Shown: positions 19,115-27,570 of the stretch, piece by piece
Layout: each line of letters opens with the position of its first letter
How positions within the stretch are numbered: the stretch's first letter is position 1
Source of the DNA: Mycobacterium sp. ELW1
GTDB taxonomy: Bacteria > Actinomycetota > Actinomycetes > Mycobacteriales > Mycobacteriaceae
Direction: 5' to 3'
Assembly (NCBI RefSeq): GCF_008329905.1
Contig: NZ_CP032155.1
Location: forward strand, 2,418,001 to 2,482,000
Length of the DNA stretch: 64,000 nt
Translations under genes and position numbers: made by a program
Notes under the pieces: generated by a model
What the model saw: the letters and a program-made list of their open reading frames with translations, nothing else
Told to the model about the DNA's origin: nothing
Databases searched by the model: none

Positions 19115-19711
19115 ATGACGACGACCACTACGCCGCGCGCCATCACCCGGCGTGAGTTGGCTGCCAAGGCCACGGTCACCGCCGACGAACTGGCCGAGCT
19201 GGATATAGCGGTTCACGAGGCGGCGCACTCGGTCATCGGGACCGTACTTGGCGGTGAAGTCCGCTCCGCAATGCTGACTCGCGCCGGTGGCGCGCTTGGA
19301 CTGCACGGCCTGACGCGGTTCCGCGATCTTGCCGAGCCGAGCCGCCCTGATACGGCCTATGCAGGCCCGTGGGCTCAGGCGTCCTGGCGGGCCGGTGCAT
19401 GGCCGACACAGCATCAGGTACAGGCGGTGCTGGCGGGCGGCGGCTGTCATGACGACGCCCTGATAACAGCCGCTGGTGGCCGCAACCTCACCGTCTCTCC
19501 CGAGACGCCGCGCCTGATTGAGCGGTGTTGGTCCAGCGTGCTCACCTTGGCTGGGCAGCTGTTCAAGAACGGAGAGGCTAGCCACGCCGACGTATTGGCC
19601 GCGCTTGGCCTGGCCGGTCTGAACGAGCACGCCGCGGCGTTCGGCCTGGCGAGCATCCGCAGTGGCAGTTCTCCCAACAGCATCCGCATCGACGGTCCAA
19701 TCAGGTTCTAG
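19115..19711 (+). CDS. Putative zinc metallopeptidase-like protein (HEAAH motif)
   Basis: A 198-residue protein with VHEAAHSVIGTVLGG near the N-terminus (His34, Glu35, His38). The motif resembles the HEAGH(A/S) zinc site of the M41/FtsH peptidase fold. There is no AAA domain and no membrane segment, so it would be a stand-alone soluble domain. A third ligand is not obvious. The ATG at 19115 with GAAGGG upstream is preferred over a longer frame that overlaps the zinc-ribbon gene. Proteins of this kind occur in actinophages, and the target is unknown. Confidence 0.6.
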   Translation: MTTTTTPRAITRRELAAKATVTADELAELDIAVHEAAHSVIGTVLGGEVRSAMLTRAGGALGLHGLTRFRDLAEPSRPDTAYAGPWAQASWRAGAWPTQHQVQAVLAGGGCHDDALITAAGGRNLTVSPETPRLIERCWSSVLTLAGQLFKNGEASHADVLAALGLAGLNEHAAAFGLASIRSGSSPNSIRIDGPIRF

Positions 19712-19799
19712 CTCCCGCCATCGTCGCCGCCGGGGCCTCGACTGACGGCGGTGTCGACCCAAACCCGTTCGACACCAACGACACCCCGAGGAGATACCG

Positions 19800-20090
19800 A
19801 TGACCAACGCTCCGGACTACGCCATGACCGTCCCGACCATCAATGACGAGATCGACGCCGCGATCCTGACCGCCCTGGAGGCCGCTGACGGCGAACTGCT
19901 GGCCTGGCGAACTGTCCGCGCCAAGCTGCCCGGCGACTGGTGGCAGCAGGGCGAGGCGCTGACCCGCTTGTTCGAGTCGCGCGCGGTTTATGTAGTGAAA
20001 ATCGCCGGGAAGAACTATTGCCGTCTGGAGCAAGGCGCGAATGCACCCGGCCCGGTGCTTGGCCAGCCGCGCCAGTTCCAGGCGCTGTGA
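19800..20090 (+). CDS. Small hypothetical protein upstream of terminase
   Basis: A 96-residue protein with winged-helix-like character (AILTALEAADGELLAWRTVR, then LTRLFESRAVYVVKIAGKNY). Its stop shares one base with the large terminase start (TGATG), suggesting coupling. It could be the DNA-recognition partner of the terminase, an alternative small subunit, but this is inference from position and fold guess only. Confidence 0.6.
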   Translation: MTNAPDYAMTVPTINDEIDAAILTALEAADGELLAWRTVRAKLPGDWWQQGEALTRLFESRAVYVVKIAGKNYCRLEQGANAPGPVLGQPRQFQAL

Positions 20091-21625
20091 TGGCCGACCA
20101 CGTAGCCATCCTGACCGCCGCCCGAGCGGTGGCGGCGGCATCGTCTCGCCGCCGTCCGGCGTCCCCTGCAGAGCTGGCTGTGATGTTGATCCCCGGCTAC
20201 CACGTGACCCCCAGCATCCAGCTCATCAGCAACGAACTGGTGCGCGCGGTGGAGGAAGACGACGGACGACTTGTGCTCACCATGCCGCCTCGCCTGGGCA
20301 AGTCGACGCTGGTATCGCGGATCTTCCCTGTCTGGCTGCTGATGCGCGACCCTGACTGCGAAATCATCTTGAAGTCCTACGGCGACCAGCTGGCCGAGGA
20401 GCACTCTGCAGCCGCCCGTGGATTAATCGCCGAGCACTCCACGGCGTTGGGGTTCGCGCTAGCGGAGGATCGGAAGTCAGTTGGCCGTTGGCGCGTGGAC
20501 GGGCGGCGCGGTGGCATGCTCGCTGGTGGCATCTTGTCGGGCACAACGGGGTTCGGTGCCGACTACCTGATCGTGGACGACCCGGTGAAGGGTGCCCAGG
20601 ACGCCGATTCGGATGCCTACAAACGACGCTTGCTCAGCGAGTTCAAAGCATCGTTGCTTACCCGCCTGATGCCCGGCGGCTCAGCCATCCTGGTTCTGAC
20701 CCGCTGGGCCGAGGACGACGTAGCCGGGTCACTACTGGAGGAACCCGGCAGCCGGTGGCGCGCGGTGAATATCCCCGCCATCTCGACTAGCGGCGTGCCG
20801 GACGCCTTGCAGCGCAGCCGCTCCGGCGTCGCACTCACGTCGGCCAATGGCTTCACCCTGGAACGGTTCACCGAGATCAAGGCCGAGGTCGGTACGCGAC
20901 AATGGGCCGCGATGTACCTGGGCACCCCGACCAGCCCCGAGGGCGGCCTGATTAGAGCCGCCTGGCTCGACGGCCACCGCCTGATCGCCGCCTCACGCGG
21001 TTCGACCTTGACTGTCGTCGGCGTCGACCCCGCCGAGTCCGGTGAGGGCGATGAGACCGGCATCGTGGCCGGACAGGTGGGCCGCGACGGCCAGATCGCG
21101 TTGACCCACAACGCCTCCGCGCACCTGACCTCCGAAGGCTGGGTGAACCGCGCGGTGCAGCTGGCCACCGCCATCGGGGCCTCGCGAATCGTGGTCGAGG
21201 GATACAGCGCCGCCACCACCTACGTCCGCCTGCTGCGCGAGGCGGTGGTGCGCCAGGGCTCAGAGCACCAGATCACCGTGAGCACCTGGCCGCCGAAGGG
21301 ACAGGGCCGGAAGGGAGATGCGTTATCCCGGTCCCAAGGTCTAATCGCGGCGCTGGAGACAGGCCGGTGCCGCGTCGCGGGCCAGTTGCCCGAACTGGAG
21401 GCCAACATGTTGTCGTGGGAGGCCGGGCAGCACCAACCGGACTCGGTGGCGGCGGCCACCATCGTGTTTGAGACGCTCGCGGCCAGCGCCGCCGCACAGG
21501 TCACCATCGCCACTCCGGATTCACGACGGCTGGGCCAGCGCAATGGCCGCCCCGCCATCGCAGCGATCGACGGTGCGACGGTGCACCCGCTCAACCCGTT
21601 GGCGCGCCGGGTCAGCGGGCGGTGA
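20090..21625 (+). CDS. terL: Terminase large subunit
   Basis: DNA-packaging motor and nuclease of tailed phages, 511 residues from the ATG at 20090. The ATPase domain has Walker A MPPRLGKST (65-73) and Walker B YLIVDDP (159-165). It is followed by the coupling-type LVLTRWAEDD motif. The RNase H-like nuclease domain shows VVGVDPAESGEGDETG (Asp313), RIVVEGYSAA (Glu370) and QPDSVAAA (Asp451), so all three acidic clusters are present and the enzyme looks intact. No portal or capsid gene follows it, unlike in a prophage. The element therefore probably relies on another phage for particles. Confidence 0.9.
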   Translation: MADHVAILTAARAVAAASSRRRPASPAELAVMLIPGYHVTPSIQLISNELVRAVEEDDGRLVLTMPPRLGKSTLVSRIFPVWLLMRDPDCEIILKSYGDQLAEEHSAAARGLIAEHSTALGFALAEDRKSVGRWRVDGRRGGMLAGGILSGTTGFGADYLIVDDPVKGAQDADSDAYKRRLLSEFKASLLTRLMPGGSAILVLTRWAEDDVAGSLLEEPGSRWRAVNIPAISTSGVPDALQRSRSGVALTSANGFTLERFTEIKAEVGTRQWAAMYLGTPTSPEGGLIRAAWLDGHRLIAASRGSTLTVVGVDPAESGEGDETGIVAGQVGRDGQIALTHNASAHLTSEGWVNRAVQLATAIGASRIVVEGYSAATTYVRLLREAVVRQGSEHQITVSTWPPKGQGRKGDALSRSQGLIAALETGRCRVAGQLPELEANMLSWEAGQHQPDSVAAATIVFETLAASAAAQVTIATPDSRRLGQRNGRPAIAAIDGATVHPLNPLARRVSGR

Positions 21626-21680
21626 GGCATCGGCGGGCACGGCTGCGACGGCTGTTCCAGGGCAGTGAAAACGCGTTGGG

Positions 21681-22153
21681 CTAGGTAGCCGCGAAGGTCC
21701 AGCCGTTGGCCCGCACGTAATCGAAGAACTTGATGGTGTCGACTGAGTGTTCGTCGGCAATATTCGGAACCTTCTGGTTCCTGTCCTCGGTGTTCGGGCC
21801 TTTGCGGTTCTCCTCGGTAACGATGACCGACTGCTCCGCCTTTGCGTGAGCGACAACGAAAGGGTCAGCCTCGTTAAGTTGGCCTTGCACCCAGCCTGGA
21901 TGGGCTTGGGCAATTTCCGCAACGGTGGTCAGCTCAGCATCGGTGACCGCACAGACGAAGCCCGGCAGGCCCTTCGCCCAGTTATGGAGAACGTCGCCGC
22001 CCGCTCGCTAATCTCACGCAGAATCGCCTCGCAGATGCAGCTTTCCTGCGCCGAGATTGACGCCTCGATGTTCTCCCACAGCCCGGGGAAAATGTCTCGC
22101 GGATACCTCTGTTCCAATCCGATGAGGATGTTGGTGTCGAGCGTGAATTTCAC
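21681..22153 (-). pseudogene. DUF4411 (PIN-like) toxin-type protein, frameshifted
   Basis: The N-terminal part, from a GTG at 22153, reads KFTLDTNILIGLEQRYP, the PIN-like first acidic site. After about residue 53 the frame is lost. The continuation lies in another frame: LPGFVCAVTDAELTTVAEIA, then NEADPFVVAHAKAEQSVIVT and KVPNIADEHSVDTIKFFDYV. Together they give a full DUF4411 protein of about 157 residues. One missing base in the GC run near 21993-22005 would explain it, either a true mutation or a sequencing error. The start overlaps the stop of the ImmA/IrrE gene (GTGA), the usual pairing of this family. Confidence 0.78.
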
Positions 22154-23277
22154 TCAGCGCCGCCGGTTCTGTAGTACTCATCGAGCATCTGCTCAACCAT
22201 CGGTAGGCGTGCATTGAGCAGGTAGGTCGCATCCACAAGGTCGACCCGACGGTCTTCGAGAGCTCGCGCGATTGTGCCGATGTAGCTCGGCCCCAGATCG
22301 CGATAGCGGAGTCGCCAAGGCGGCACGAACCCCGCGCTCTGCCGCTGTGCCTGCCGAGCCTGCTCCCATCGTTCTTCGCTCTCTGCCCTGATCTTGTCCA
22401 GGTCACTGTCGGAGATAAAGCCAAGCCTGCGTAACCGGACCGCCGCCGCTAACGGGCTCACCTTGAAATGCCGCGCCAGTTTGTCGGCAACCGTCGCCGG
22501 ATCGTCGGCGGCGACTATATGCATCCGCACCGCAACCTCGGGCATCAGGAATGCAGCGGCGAAGTTGTTGGCGAGTGCCTCCTCGTTCACAGTCTCGCGT
22601 AGCGCGCATAGCCCGCTGGTTCTGTTGATCAGGTGTGCGACCTCGTGGAACAAGGTGAACGTGCGCCCCGCCGGGCTGTCGCCGCCATTGATGATAACGA
22701 CGGGCAATTCGTCATGATGAACGGAAAGCCCTCGAAAAGTCTGCAAGGATATTTTCGTCGTCTGGAGGACGAGAATGCCGTTGTCTTCCAACAACCCTCG
22801 CCAGAAACTGAACACCTGGTTGTTGGAAGACTCGGGGGGAACGAAGGTGTCGGTGAGGCCGAATTGCCCCCGCAGATCAGCAGCCCGTTCGGCAATGGTG
22901 TCCCATGTGATTGGACGTACGTTCATGCGGCGCTCAGGACGGCCACCGAGGTCGAGCATTGCGTCCCGATGTTGCTCGGCGCGGCGCATTTCCTTGGCGA
23001 GGTCCGGCGGTAGGTCTGCGTCGGCACGCCCTCGAAAGTCTGCAGTGTCTGGCACATCGGACACAGCGGGAGGCGGTGCGAAGAAGAAGCCCAGGGGGCG
23101 GTCGAGCTTCCCTGCCATGAGGGTGAGCTGCCGAAATGTCGGTTGCGCGTCACCAGACTCGAACTCGACTACGCGGGACGGCTTGACACCCAGTGCCCGC
23201 GCGAGGTCGGCCAACGTGACGCGGCTAATCTCACGCGCCCATGTAAGGGCGGATGGGTCAATGGGCGCTCGCGCCAC
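22150..23277 (-). CDS. XRE-HTH plus ImmA/IrrE metallopeptidase protein
   Basis: A 375-residue protein. It has an N-terminal XRE helix-turn-helix (VTLADLARALGVKPSRVVEF) and a zinc-metallopeptidase domain with TLFHEVAHLINR (HEVAH at 211-215) and a downstream NNFAAAFLMP glutamate-less helix. Such proteins act as antitoxin/repressor partners of DUF4411-type toxins, or like phage ImmA cleave a repressor to induce the element. It is coupled by overlap to the frameshifted DUF4411 gene. With the toxin broken, a regulatory role in the element may be what keeps it intact. Confidence 0.85.
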   Translation of the reverse strand: MARAPIDPSALTWAREISRVTLADLARALGVKPSRVVEFESGDAQPTFRQLTLMAGKLDRPLGFFFAPPPAVSDVPDTADFRGRADADLPPDLAKEMRRAEQHRDAMLDLGGRPERRMNVRPITWDTIAERAADLRGQFGLTDTFVPPESSNNQVFSFWRGLLEDNGILVLQTTKISLQTFRGLSVHHDELPVVIINGGDSPAGRTFTLFHEVAHLINRTSGLCALRETVNEEALANNFAAAFLMPEVAVRMHIVAADDPATVADKLARHFKVSPLAAAVRLRRLGFISDSDLDKIRAESEERWEQARQAQRQSAGFVPPWRLRYRDLGPSYIGTIARALEDRRVDLVDATYLLNARLPMVEQMLDEYYRTGGAE

Positions 23278-23446
23278 GATCCACCCCCGTTCATTTCGCC
23301 ATTGGCTCGGACCCTGCCAGTCCGAGCAATATTAGGGGCACTGTCTGACGCCTCGCTGCCGGTTGGCCTTAACGCTATTGCGCCGGAAGTAGGCAGGCTG
23401 ACCACCAAAACGTGCGTTGTCGGTGCCCAAGGATATGTTGCTCAGC

Positions 23447-24181
23447 ATGACTGAGATGCTGGCGGCACTCTTGGGTGCGCTCGTTGGTGGTCTCCTCGCC
23501 GCTTGGGTGGGTTCCCGTCAAACCGCCAAGGTCTTGAAGCACGAGACGGACTTGGCGGCAACAGAGCGGCGAGAGACGCAGCGCCTCGATGAGGAGCGGC
23601 GGCGAACTTTCGCAGCCGATCAGTTGATTGCGGCGCTCGCGGACTTCACAACGGTCAACCGAGACGACGAGCGAGACCCTTCGGCGTCTTTCGTGCGAAT
23701 CGCGACAACAGTTGACGTTCACCGGGAACGAAATGGTCGTGCCGCCGCACTACTGGAAGCGGGTTCGAGCCACGCGCACGCTCTCCCGCCAGAACTGCGC
23801 GACCGATGGGGGGCGCTGATATGGATGGTCCGCTTCAACCAGTCAAAGCAATCCGAGCGCTCAGAAGAACTGCGGTGGCGCGACGCCCAGGACCTGCTGA
23901 ACTATATCGAGTACGTGCGGCGGTCACTGTCCGCAGTTGGCGGGGATTACCCCATGCCGCCGCACTTCTCCGCACCGGACGCGCGCCGCGAAGGAACTCG
24001 CCCTTGGGGATTTGAACCCGAGGAGGGGTGCGACGAGCCCGACCTAACCGAATGGCACTTGAGCTCCCGCCTGGTCGGCCAGGTGAAATTCTCCTCTGGA
24101 GACGTTCGTTGGTACGGACCCAACGGACTCGTCGTCGATGTTCCGCAAGAGTCCACCGACACAAGTCCATCCGACCAGTGA
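23447..24181 (+). CDS. Membrane-anchored coiled-coil hypothetical protein
   Basis: A 244-residue protein with one N-terminal membrane helix (LAALLGALVGGLLAAWVGS). A charged helical segment follows (ATERRETQRLDEERRRTFAA), consistent with a membrane-tethered coiled coil, and then a cytoplasmic domain of unknown fold. The ATG at 23447 is chosen because AAGGA lies about 13 bases upstream and the membrane helix follows directly; ATG 23435 and TTG 23417 are alternatives. It is the last gene before attR. A superinfection-exclusion or defence role is possible but only by location. Confidence 0.68.
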   Translation: MTEMLAALLGALVGGLLAAWVGSRQTAKVLKHETDLAATERRETQRLDEERRRTFAADQLIAALADFTTVNRDDERDPSASFVRIATTVDVHRERNGRAAALLEAGSSHAHALPPELRDRWGALIWMVRFNQSKQSERSEELRWRDAQDLLNYIEYVRRSLSAVGGDYPMPPHFSAPDARREGTRPWGFEPEEGCDEPDLTEWHLSSRLVGQVKFSSGDVRWYGPNGLVVDVPQESTDTSPSDQ

Positions 24182-24476
24182 GCTAGGCGCGCGCGTCGAG
24201 GTCAGTCGTCGTTCCGGTGCTGTGGGCCTTTGATACGTGCGGCTACGTGGGGGATTCGCTGGTGTCTGGCGGTGTGGTGTGCCCCCGGCAGGATGCTCAC
24301 CGGCTGAGGGCAGTGCACTGCGTCCGGACGGCTCGAAAGCGTGTTCGCCAAGTTGCCGCCAAGTTGCCAAGACGCGCACACTCTGCCGTATACAGGGACC
24401 TACGCAGTGGACACCGTCAGTGCACTACCTGCACGTATGCGACAGGCTCGAACACAGGTGCACTATTTCCGGTCCC
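24182..24476. other. Right-end non-coding region of the element
   Basis: About 295 bp without a supported gene. It contains the arm-type repeat pair (24350-24368) and leads into attR. The first bases after attR (24521-24544) run straight into the VOC gene leader. Confidence 0.6.
24350..24368 (+). repeat. Candidate integrase arm-type sites, right end
   Basis: AAGTTGCC at 24350 and 24361, the same 11-bp period as the left-end pair at 8547/8558 and the same strand. Located 109 bp inside attR. Confidence 0.65.
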
Positions 24477-24520
24477 TTTACACACCAGCGGTCGGCGGTT
24501 CGATACCGTCCGCGCCCACC
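24477..24520 (+). repeat. attR: attR: 44-bp direct repeat of the tRNA-Val 3' part
   Basis: Exact copy of 8434-8477 without the 5' half of the tRNA, so it is not a functional tRNA gene. Marks the right boundary of the element. Confidence 0.95.
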
Positions 24521-24544
24521 GATATTTTCCGTAGCATCCGCATC

Positions 24545-24925
24545 ATGCGGCTCGATCATGTGGTGCTGGGGACCAAGGACCCGGCTGTCGCCATGGATTT
24601 CTACACCCGCGTCGTCGGACTGGAGCCGGTGCGCTTCGACGAGTTCCGCACCGGCGAGGCGCCGTTCCCCAGCGTGCGGGTCTCGGGTGACTCGATCATC
24701 GACCTGTCGCCGGATGAGGGCGGCGCCGAACATCGGGTCAACCACGTGTGCCTGGCGATGACCAAAGCCGAGTACGACGCCCTCGATCAACGGCTGCAGG
24801 CCGAAGGGATCGACACCAGCGACCGGCTGGCGCCGACGTTCGGTGCTCGCGGCTGGGGACCGGAAGGAATGTATTTTCCCGACCCGGACGGCAATGTCAT
24901 CGAGGCCCGTTACTACGACGACTAG
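24545..24925 (+). CDS. VOC family (glyoxalase/dioxygenase-fold) protein
   Basis: A 126-residue single-domain vicinal-oxygen-chelate protein. The start is MRLDHVVLGTKDPAVAMDFY, the middle has HRVNHVCLAM, and it ends with YFPDPDGNVIEARYY, carrying the His/Glu metal-ligand positions. Substrate unknown. The ATG at 24545 starts the domain exactly; longer frames would run back into attR. Before integration it would have followed tRNA-Val directly. Confidence 0.85.
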   Translation: MRLDHVVLGTKDPAVAMDFYTRVVGLEPVRFDEFRTGEAPFPSVRVSGDSIIDLSPDEGGAEHRVNHVCLAMTKAEYDALDQRLQAEGIDTSDRLAPTFGARGWGPEGMYFPDPDGNVIEARYYDD

Positions 24926-25013
24926 TGGCCCACCCTAAACTCGCTGGAAGCCGAATCTGTCCAGCGCATAACCGATTCCGCCGTTGGGTGGTCGAGACAA
25001 GGAGAACGGACGC

Positions 25014-25613
25014 ATGTGGGTAACCCCGAGGGCAGCGGCCGGAGTGGGTGTAGCCCTGGCAGTGGTGATGCTGTCCGTCGGCTGCAACGGCAACTCGAAG
25101 CCGCCCGCGGCGACGTCGGGCTCATCGAGCGCCGCGGCGAGTAGCACCGCAGCGCCGAATCCGGCGCAGCCGAGCGACTACACGAAACTCCTGATCAAGC
25201 CGACCGACATCGAGGCGCCGATGACGTTTACCGCTGCGCCGCCCATTGCGAACCCGGATGGCAAGCCAGGCGCGGCGATCACGTTCAGCGGCCCGGAGAA
25301 TTCGCGTGTCATCACCGACACCGTCTTGGTCTTCCCGGATCCCGCCGCCGCGGCCAGCGCTCTCGAGGCAGCGAAGAGCGCACTGGGCAACTCGGTGAAG
25401 GGGACGCCCACACCATCGGACATCGGCACTGGCGGTACGACAATCGAGGGGAACACCCCCGACAAGTCGCGGGGGAAGACGGTATTGCTCTTCACCGAGG
25501 GACGAGCTTTCGTCACGATCGACTTCGATGCGCCCGCCGACTTCTTCCCGCCGCCGGAATTCGTCACCCAGCTGGGTCAAAAGCAAGCCGCCGCCATCAA
25601 GAACGGTCTCTAG
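25014..25613 (+). CDS. Putative lipoprotein
   Basis: A 199-residue predicted lipoprotein with signal segment GVGVALAVVMLSVGC, Cys24 being the lipidation site. A Ser/Ala/Pro-rich linker is followed by a folded domain, beginning SDYTKLLIKPTDIEAP. The ATG at 25014 has AAGGAG 9 bases upstream. Domain type is mycobacterial-specific as far as I can tell, and the function is unknown. Its stop overlaps by four bases the stop of the convergent FadR-type gene. Confidence 0.82.
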   Translation: MWVTPRAAAGVGVALAVVMLSVGCNGNSKPPAATSGSSSAAASSTAAPNPAQPSDYTKLLIKPTDIEAPMTFTAAPPIANPDGKPGAAITFSGPENSRVITDTVLVFPDPAAAASALEAAKSALGNSVKGTPTPSDIGTGGTTIEGNTPDKSRGKTVLLFTEGRAFVTIDFDAPADFFPPPEFVTQLGQKQAAAIKNGL

Positions 25614-26290
25614 CGGTCCGAAATGCCTTGAGTCGGAAGCTCATCGATGAGTTCGTCGAGGAAGTGCCCGGCTTCGGCCCCGGCCCGATCGGTGTCCCGC
25701 TCGGCAATCGCCTCGATCAATGCGGAGTGGCCGACATGGGGGTCCATCGTGCTGGTGATGGCGACGCTGTCGGTGACGGCTTCGGTCAATCCGCGGTACA
25801 GCTCGATGAGCACCGCGTTGTGTGACGCGCGGACGACCGCGAAATGCAACTCCGCGTCGGCCCGGGAGAATTCGGCCCGATCGGCGCCGCCGTGCAGCGC
25901 ATCACGCCGGGCGAGCAATTCCTGAAGCTCGGCGAGGTCGTCGTCGGTGCGGGCGGCGGCGGCCAGTCGCGCACCCTCGACCTCGAGGCACCGGCGCACC
26001 TGCAGCACCTCACGCAGCTTCGACCCGCACATCCGGCTCAGGGCACCGGAGATCTCGCTGGTGGCCCGAACGTACGTACCGTCGCCCCGACGGACTTCGA
26101 GGATACCGCTGTGGGCCAGGGCGCGGACGGCTTCCCGCACGGTATTGCGGCCGACGCCGAGCGCCGTCGCCAAGTTCGGCTCGGTGGGGATCCGTGTTCC
26201 GACCGGCCATTCTCCGGTCGTGATCGACTGCCGCAGCTGGTCGATGGCATGGTCGACCAGCCCGGAGGGGCGCGCGGCGGCTAGCGGCAT
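25610..26290 (-). CDS. GntR/FadR-family transcriptional regulator
   Basis: A 226-residue regulator. The N-terminal winged helix (IPTEPNLATALGVGRNTVRE, then AVRALAHSGILEVRRGDGTYV) is followed by an all-helical FCD ligand domain, with metal-site-like residues in FSRADAELHFAVVRASHN and MDPHVGHSALIEAI. It is divergent from the MFS permease gene across a 48-bp gap with a palindrome, so it probably represses the permease and nitronate monooxygenase operon and itself. Confidence 0.9.
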   Translation of the reverse strand: MPLAAARPSGLVDHAIDQLRQSITTGEWPVGTRIPTEPNLATALGVGRNTVREAVRALAHSGILEVRRGDGTYVRATSEISGALSRMCGSKLREVLQVRRCLEVEGARLAAAARTDDDLAELQELLARRDALHGGADRAEFSRADAELHFAVVRASHNAVLIELYRGLTEAVTDSVAITSTMDPHVGHSALIEAIAERDTDRAGAEAGHFLDELIDELPTQGISDR

Positions 26291-26304
26291 CGAAAAACCC
26301 TTTT

Positions 26305-26321
26305 CATCCGATCATGGGATG
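26305..26321. promoter_or_regulatory. Candidate operator of the FadR-type regulator
   Basis: CATCC-N7-GGATG palindrome centred in the 48-bp divergent gap between the regulator start (26290) and the permease start (26339). Identity as FadR-type operator is inferred from place. Confidence 0.45.
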
Positions 26322-26338
26322 TATGACACGATAGCGCG

Positions 26339-27559
26339 GTGAGCCGCTACGAGCACGACCTGAGCCTCGAACTGGACGGCGCCTGTGAAGTGCCTGCCGT
26401 CGGGCGGGTCGCCGGCGGGGCGGTCCTGATCGTCGCGGTCGTCCTCGTCGCGCTCAATCTGCGTCCCGCTGTCACCAGCATCGGCCCGGTGCTCGGCGAC
26501 ATGCAGCGCGCCCTCGGCGCGTCCGCGGTGTGGGCGGGAGTGCTCACCACCCTGCCCGGATTGTGCTTCGCCGGAGCGGGATTGGCGTCCGCGGCGCTGT
26601 CTCGCCGGTTCGGCCTCGGCCGATCCATCAGCCTGGCCCTCGGCACGCTGATCGTCGGACTGCTGGTCCGCGTTCTCGACGGGCCGTACGTGGTGATCGG
26701 CGGAACCCTGGTCGCGACCGCGGGCATCGCCGTCATCAATGTGCTGATCCCGGTGGTGATCAAGACGTCGTTCCCCGCCCGGCTCGGGCTGATGACCGGC
26801 ATCTACACCGCGGCCCTGCAGGGCGGCGGTGCCCTGGGTTCCGCCGTCACCCCACCGCTGGAGAACATCTCCGGCGGATGGCGCCCGGCGTTGGGCGCGT
26901 GGGCCGTGCTGGCCGTCGTGGCGTTGGTGCTGTGGCTGATCGCCGCGCGCCGGGTCGAGAGTCCCGCCGACTCCACCGATTCCGGTGGCCGCCGGTCACT
27001 AATTCGGAATCCGTTGGCCTGGACCGTGACGCTGTTCTTCGGAACGCAATCACTGCTGGCCTACATCATGATGGGCTGGTTGCCCGAAGTGTTCATCGAC
27101 AGTGGGGTGAGCAAGTCCTCGGCGGGCCTGCTCGTCGGGCTGCTCTCGGTGATCGCCGTGCCGATCAGCCTCGTCCTCGCGCCGATGGCAGCGCGTGCCA
27201 CCCACCAGAGCGGCTGGATCGCCGGGCTCGGGGCGTGTGGTTTCGCCGGTGTCATCGGGATGTTGATCGCTCCTGACTTCAGCCCGCTGCTGTGGAGCGT
27301 CCTGATCGGCATCGGCATGAGCGTGTTCTCGTTGGCCCTGACCGTGATTGGATTGCGCGCGCGTACCCCCGAGGACACCGTGGCGCTGTCGTCCATGGCG
27401 CAGGGCTTCGGTTACCTGCTGGCCGGCATCGGCCCCTTCCTGTTCGGCACGCTCCATGATCTGACCGGTGGCTGGACGGTGCCCTGGATCATGGTGCTCG
27501 GTGTGTACGTGGTGCAGATGGTCATGGGTGTCCTGGCCGGTCGCAACCGCTACGTCTGA
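26339..27559 (+). CDS. MFS permease, CynX/NimT (cyanate/nitroimidazole) family
   Basis: A 406-residue membrane transporter with about 12 hydrophobic helices. The family signature VALNLRPAVTSIGPVLGDMQ lies in the first helix. Members export or import small anions and nitro compounds such as cyanate or 2-nitroimidazole. The GTG start at 26339 is the first in-frame start. The next gene follows after 11 bp, suggesting co-transcription with the nitronate monooxygenase, which fits a role with nitro compounds. Confidence 0.87.
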   Translation: MSRYEHDLSLELDGACEVPAVGRVAGGAVLIVAVVLVALNLRPAVTSIGPVLGDMQRALGASAVWAGVLTTLPGLCFAGAGLASAALSRRFGLGRSISLALGTLIVGLLVRVLDGPYVVIGGTLVATAGIAVINVLIPVVIKTSFPARLGLMTGIYTAALQGGGALGSAVTPPLENISGGWRPALGAWAVLAVVALVLWLIAARRVESPADSTDSGGRRSLIRNPLAWTVTLFFGTQSLLAYIMMGWLPEVFIDSGVSKSSAGLLVGLLSVIAVPISLVLAPMAARATHQSGWIAGLGACGFAGVIGMLIAPDFSPLLWSVLIGIGMSVFSLALTVIGLRARTPEDTVALSSMAQGFGYLLAGIGPFLFGTLHDLTGGWTVPWIMVLGVYVVQMVMGVLAGRNRYV

Positions 27560-27570
27560 GGAGATGCGCA

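Larger units (their letters stand above)
8434..24520. mobile_element. Integrated phage-satellite-like element in tRNA-Val
   Basis: A 16,043-bp element (plus one repeat copy) bounded by perfect 44-bp direct repeats, one inside tRNA-Val (8434-8477) and one at 24477-24520. Its integrase gene lies near the left end. Both ends carry a pair of AAGTTGCC sites spaced 11 bp. Content in order: nuclease-like cargo gene, integrase, HTH protein, excisionase-like protein, AAA ATPase, hairpin array, TerS-like protein, small proteins, nuclease/UDG pair, terminase large subunit, TA-like module and a membrane protein. No capsid, portal, tail or lysis gene is recognisable. Satellite status is inferred from having replication and packaging genes without virion genes. 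Confidence 0.88.

Noticed and set aside
8434..24520. Interpretation as a complete prophage
   Set aside because: No portal, capsid, protease, tail, tape-measure or lysis gene is visible in 16 kb, although TerL is intact.
24477..24520. A second tRNA gene at the right boundary
   Set aside because: Only the 3' half of tRNA-Val is present; acceptor 5' strand and D arm are missing, so it is attR.
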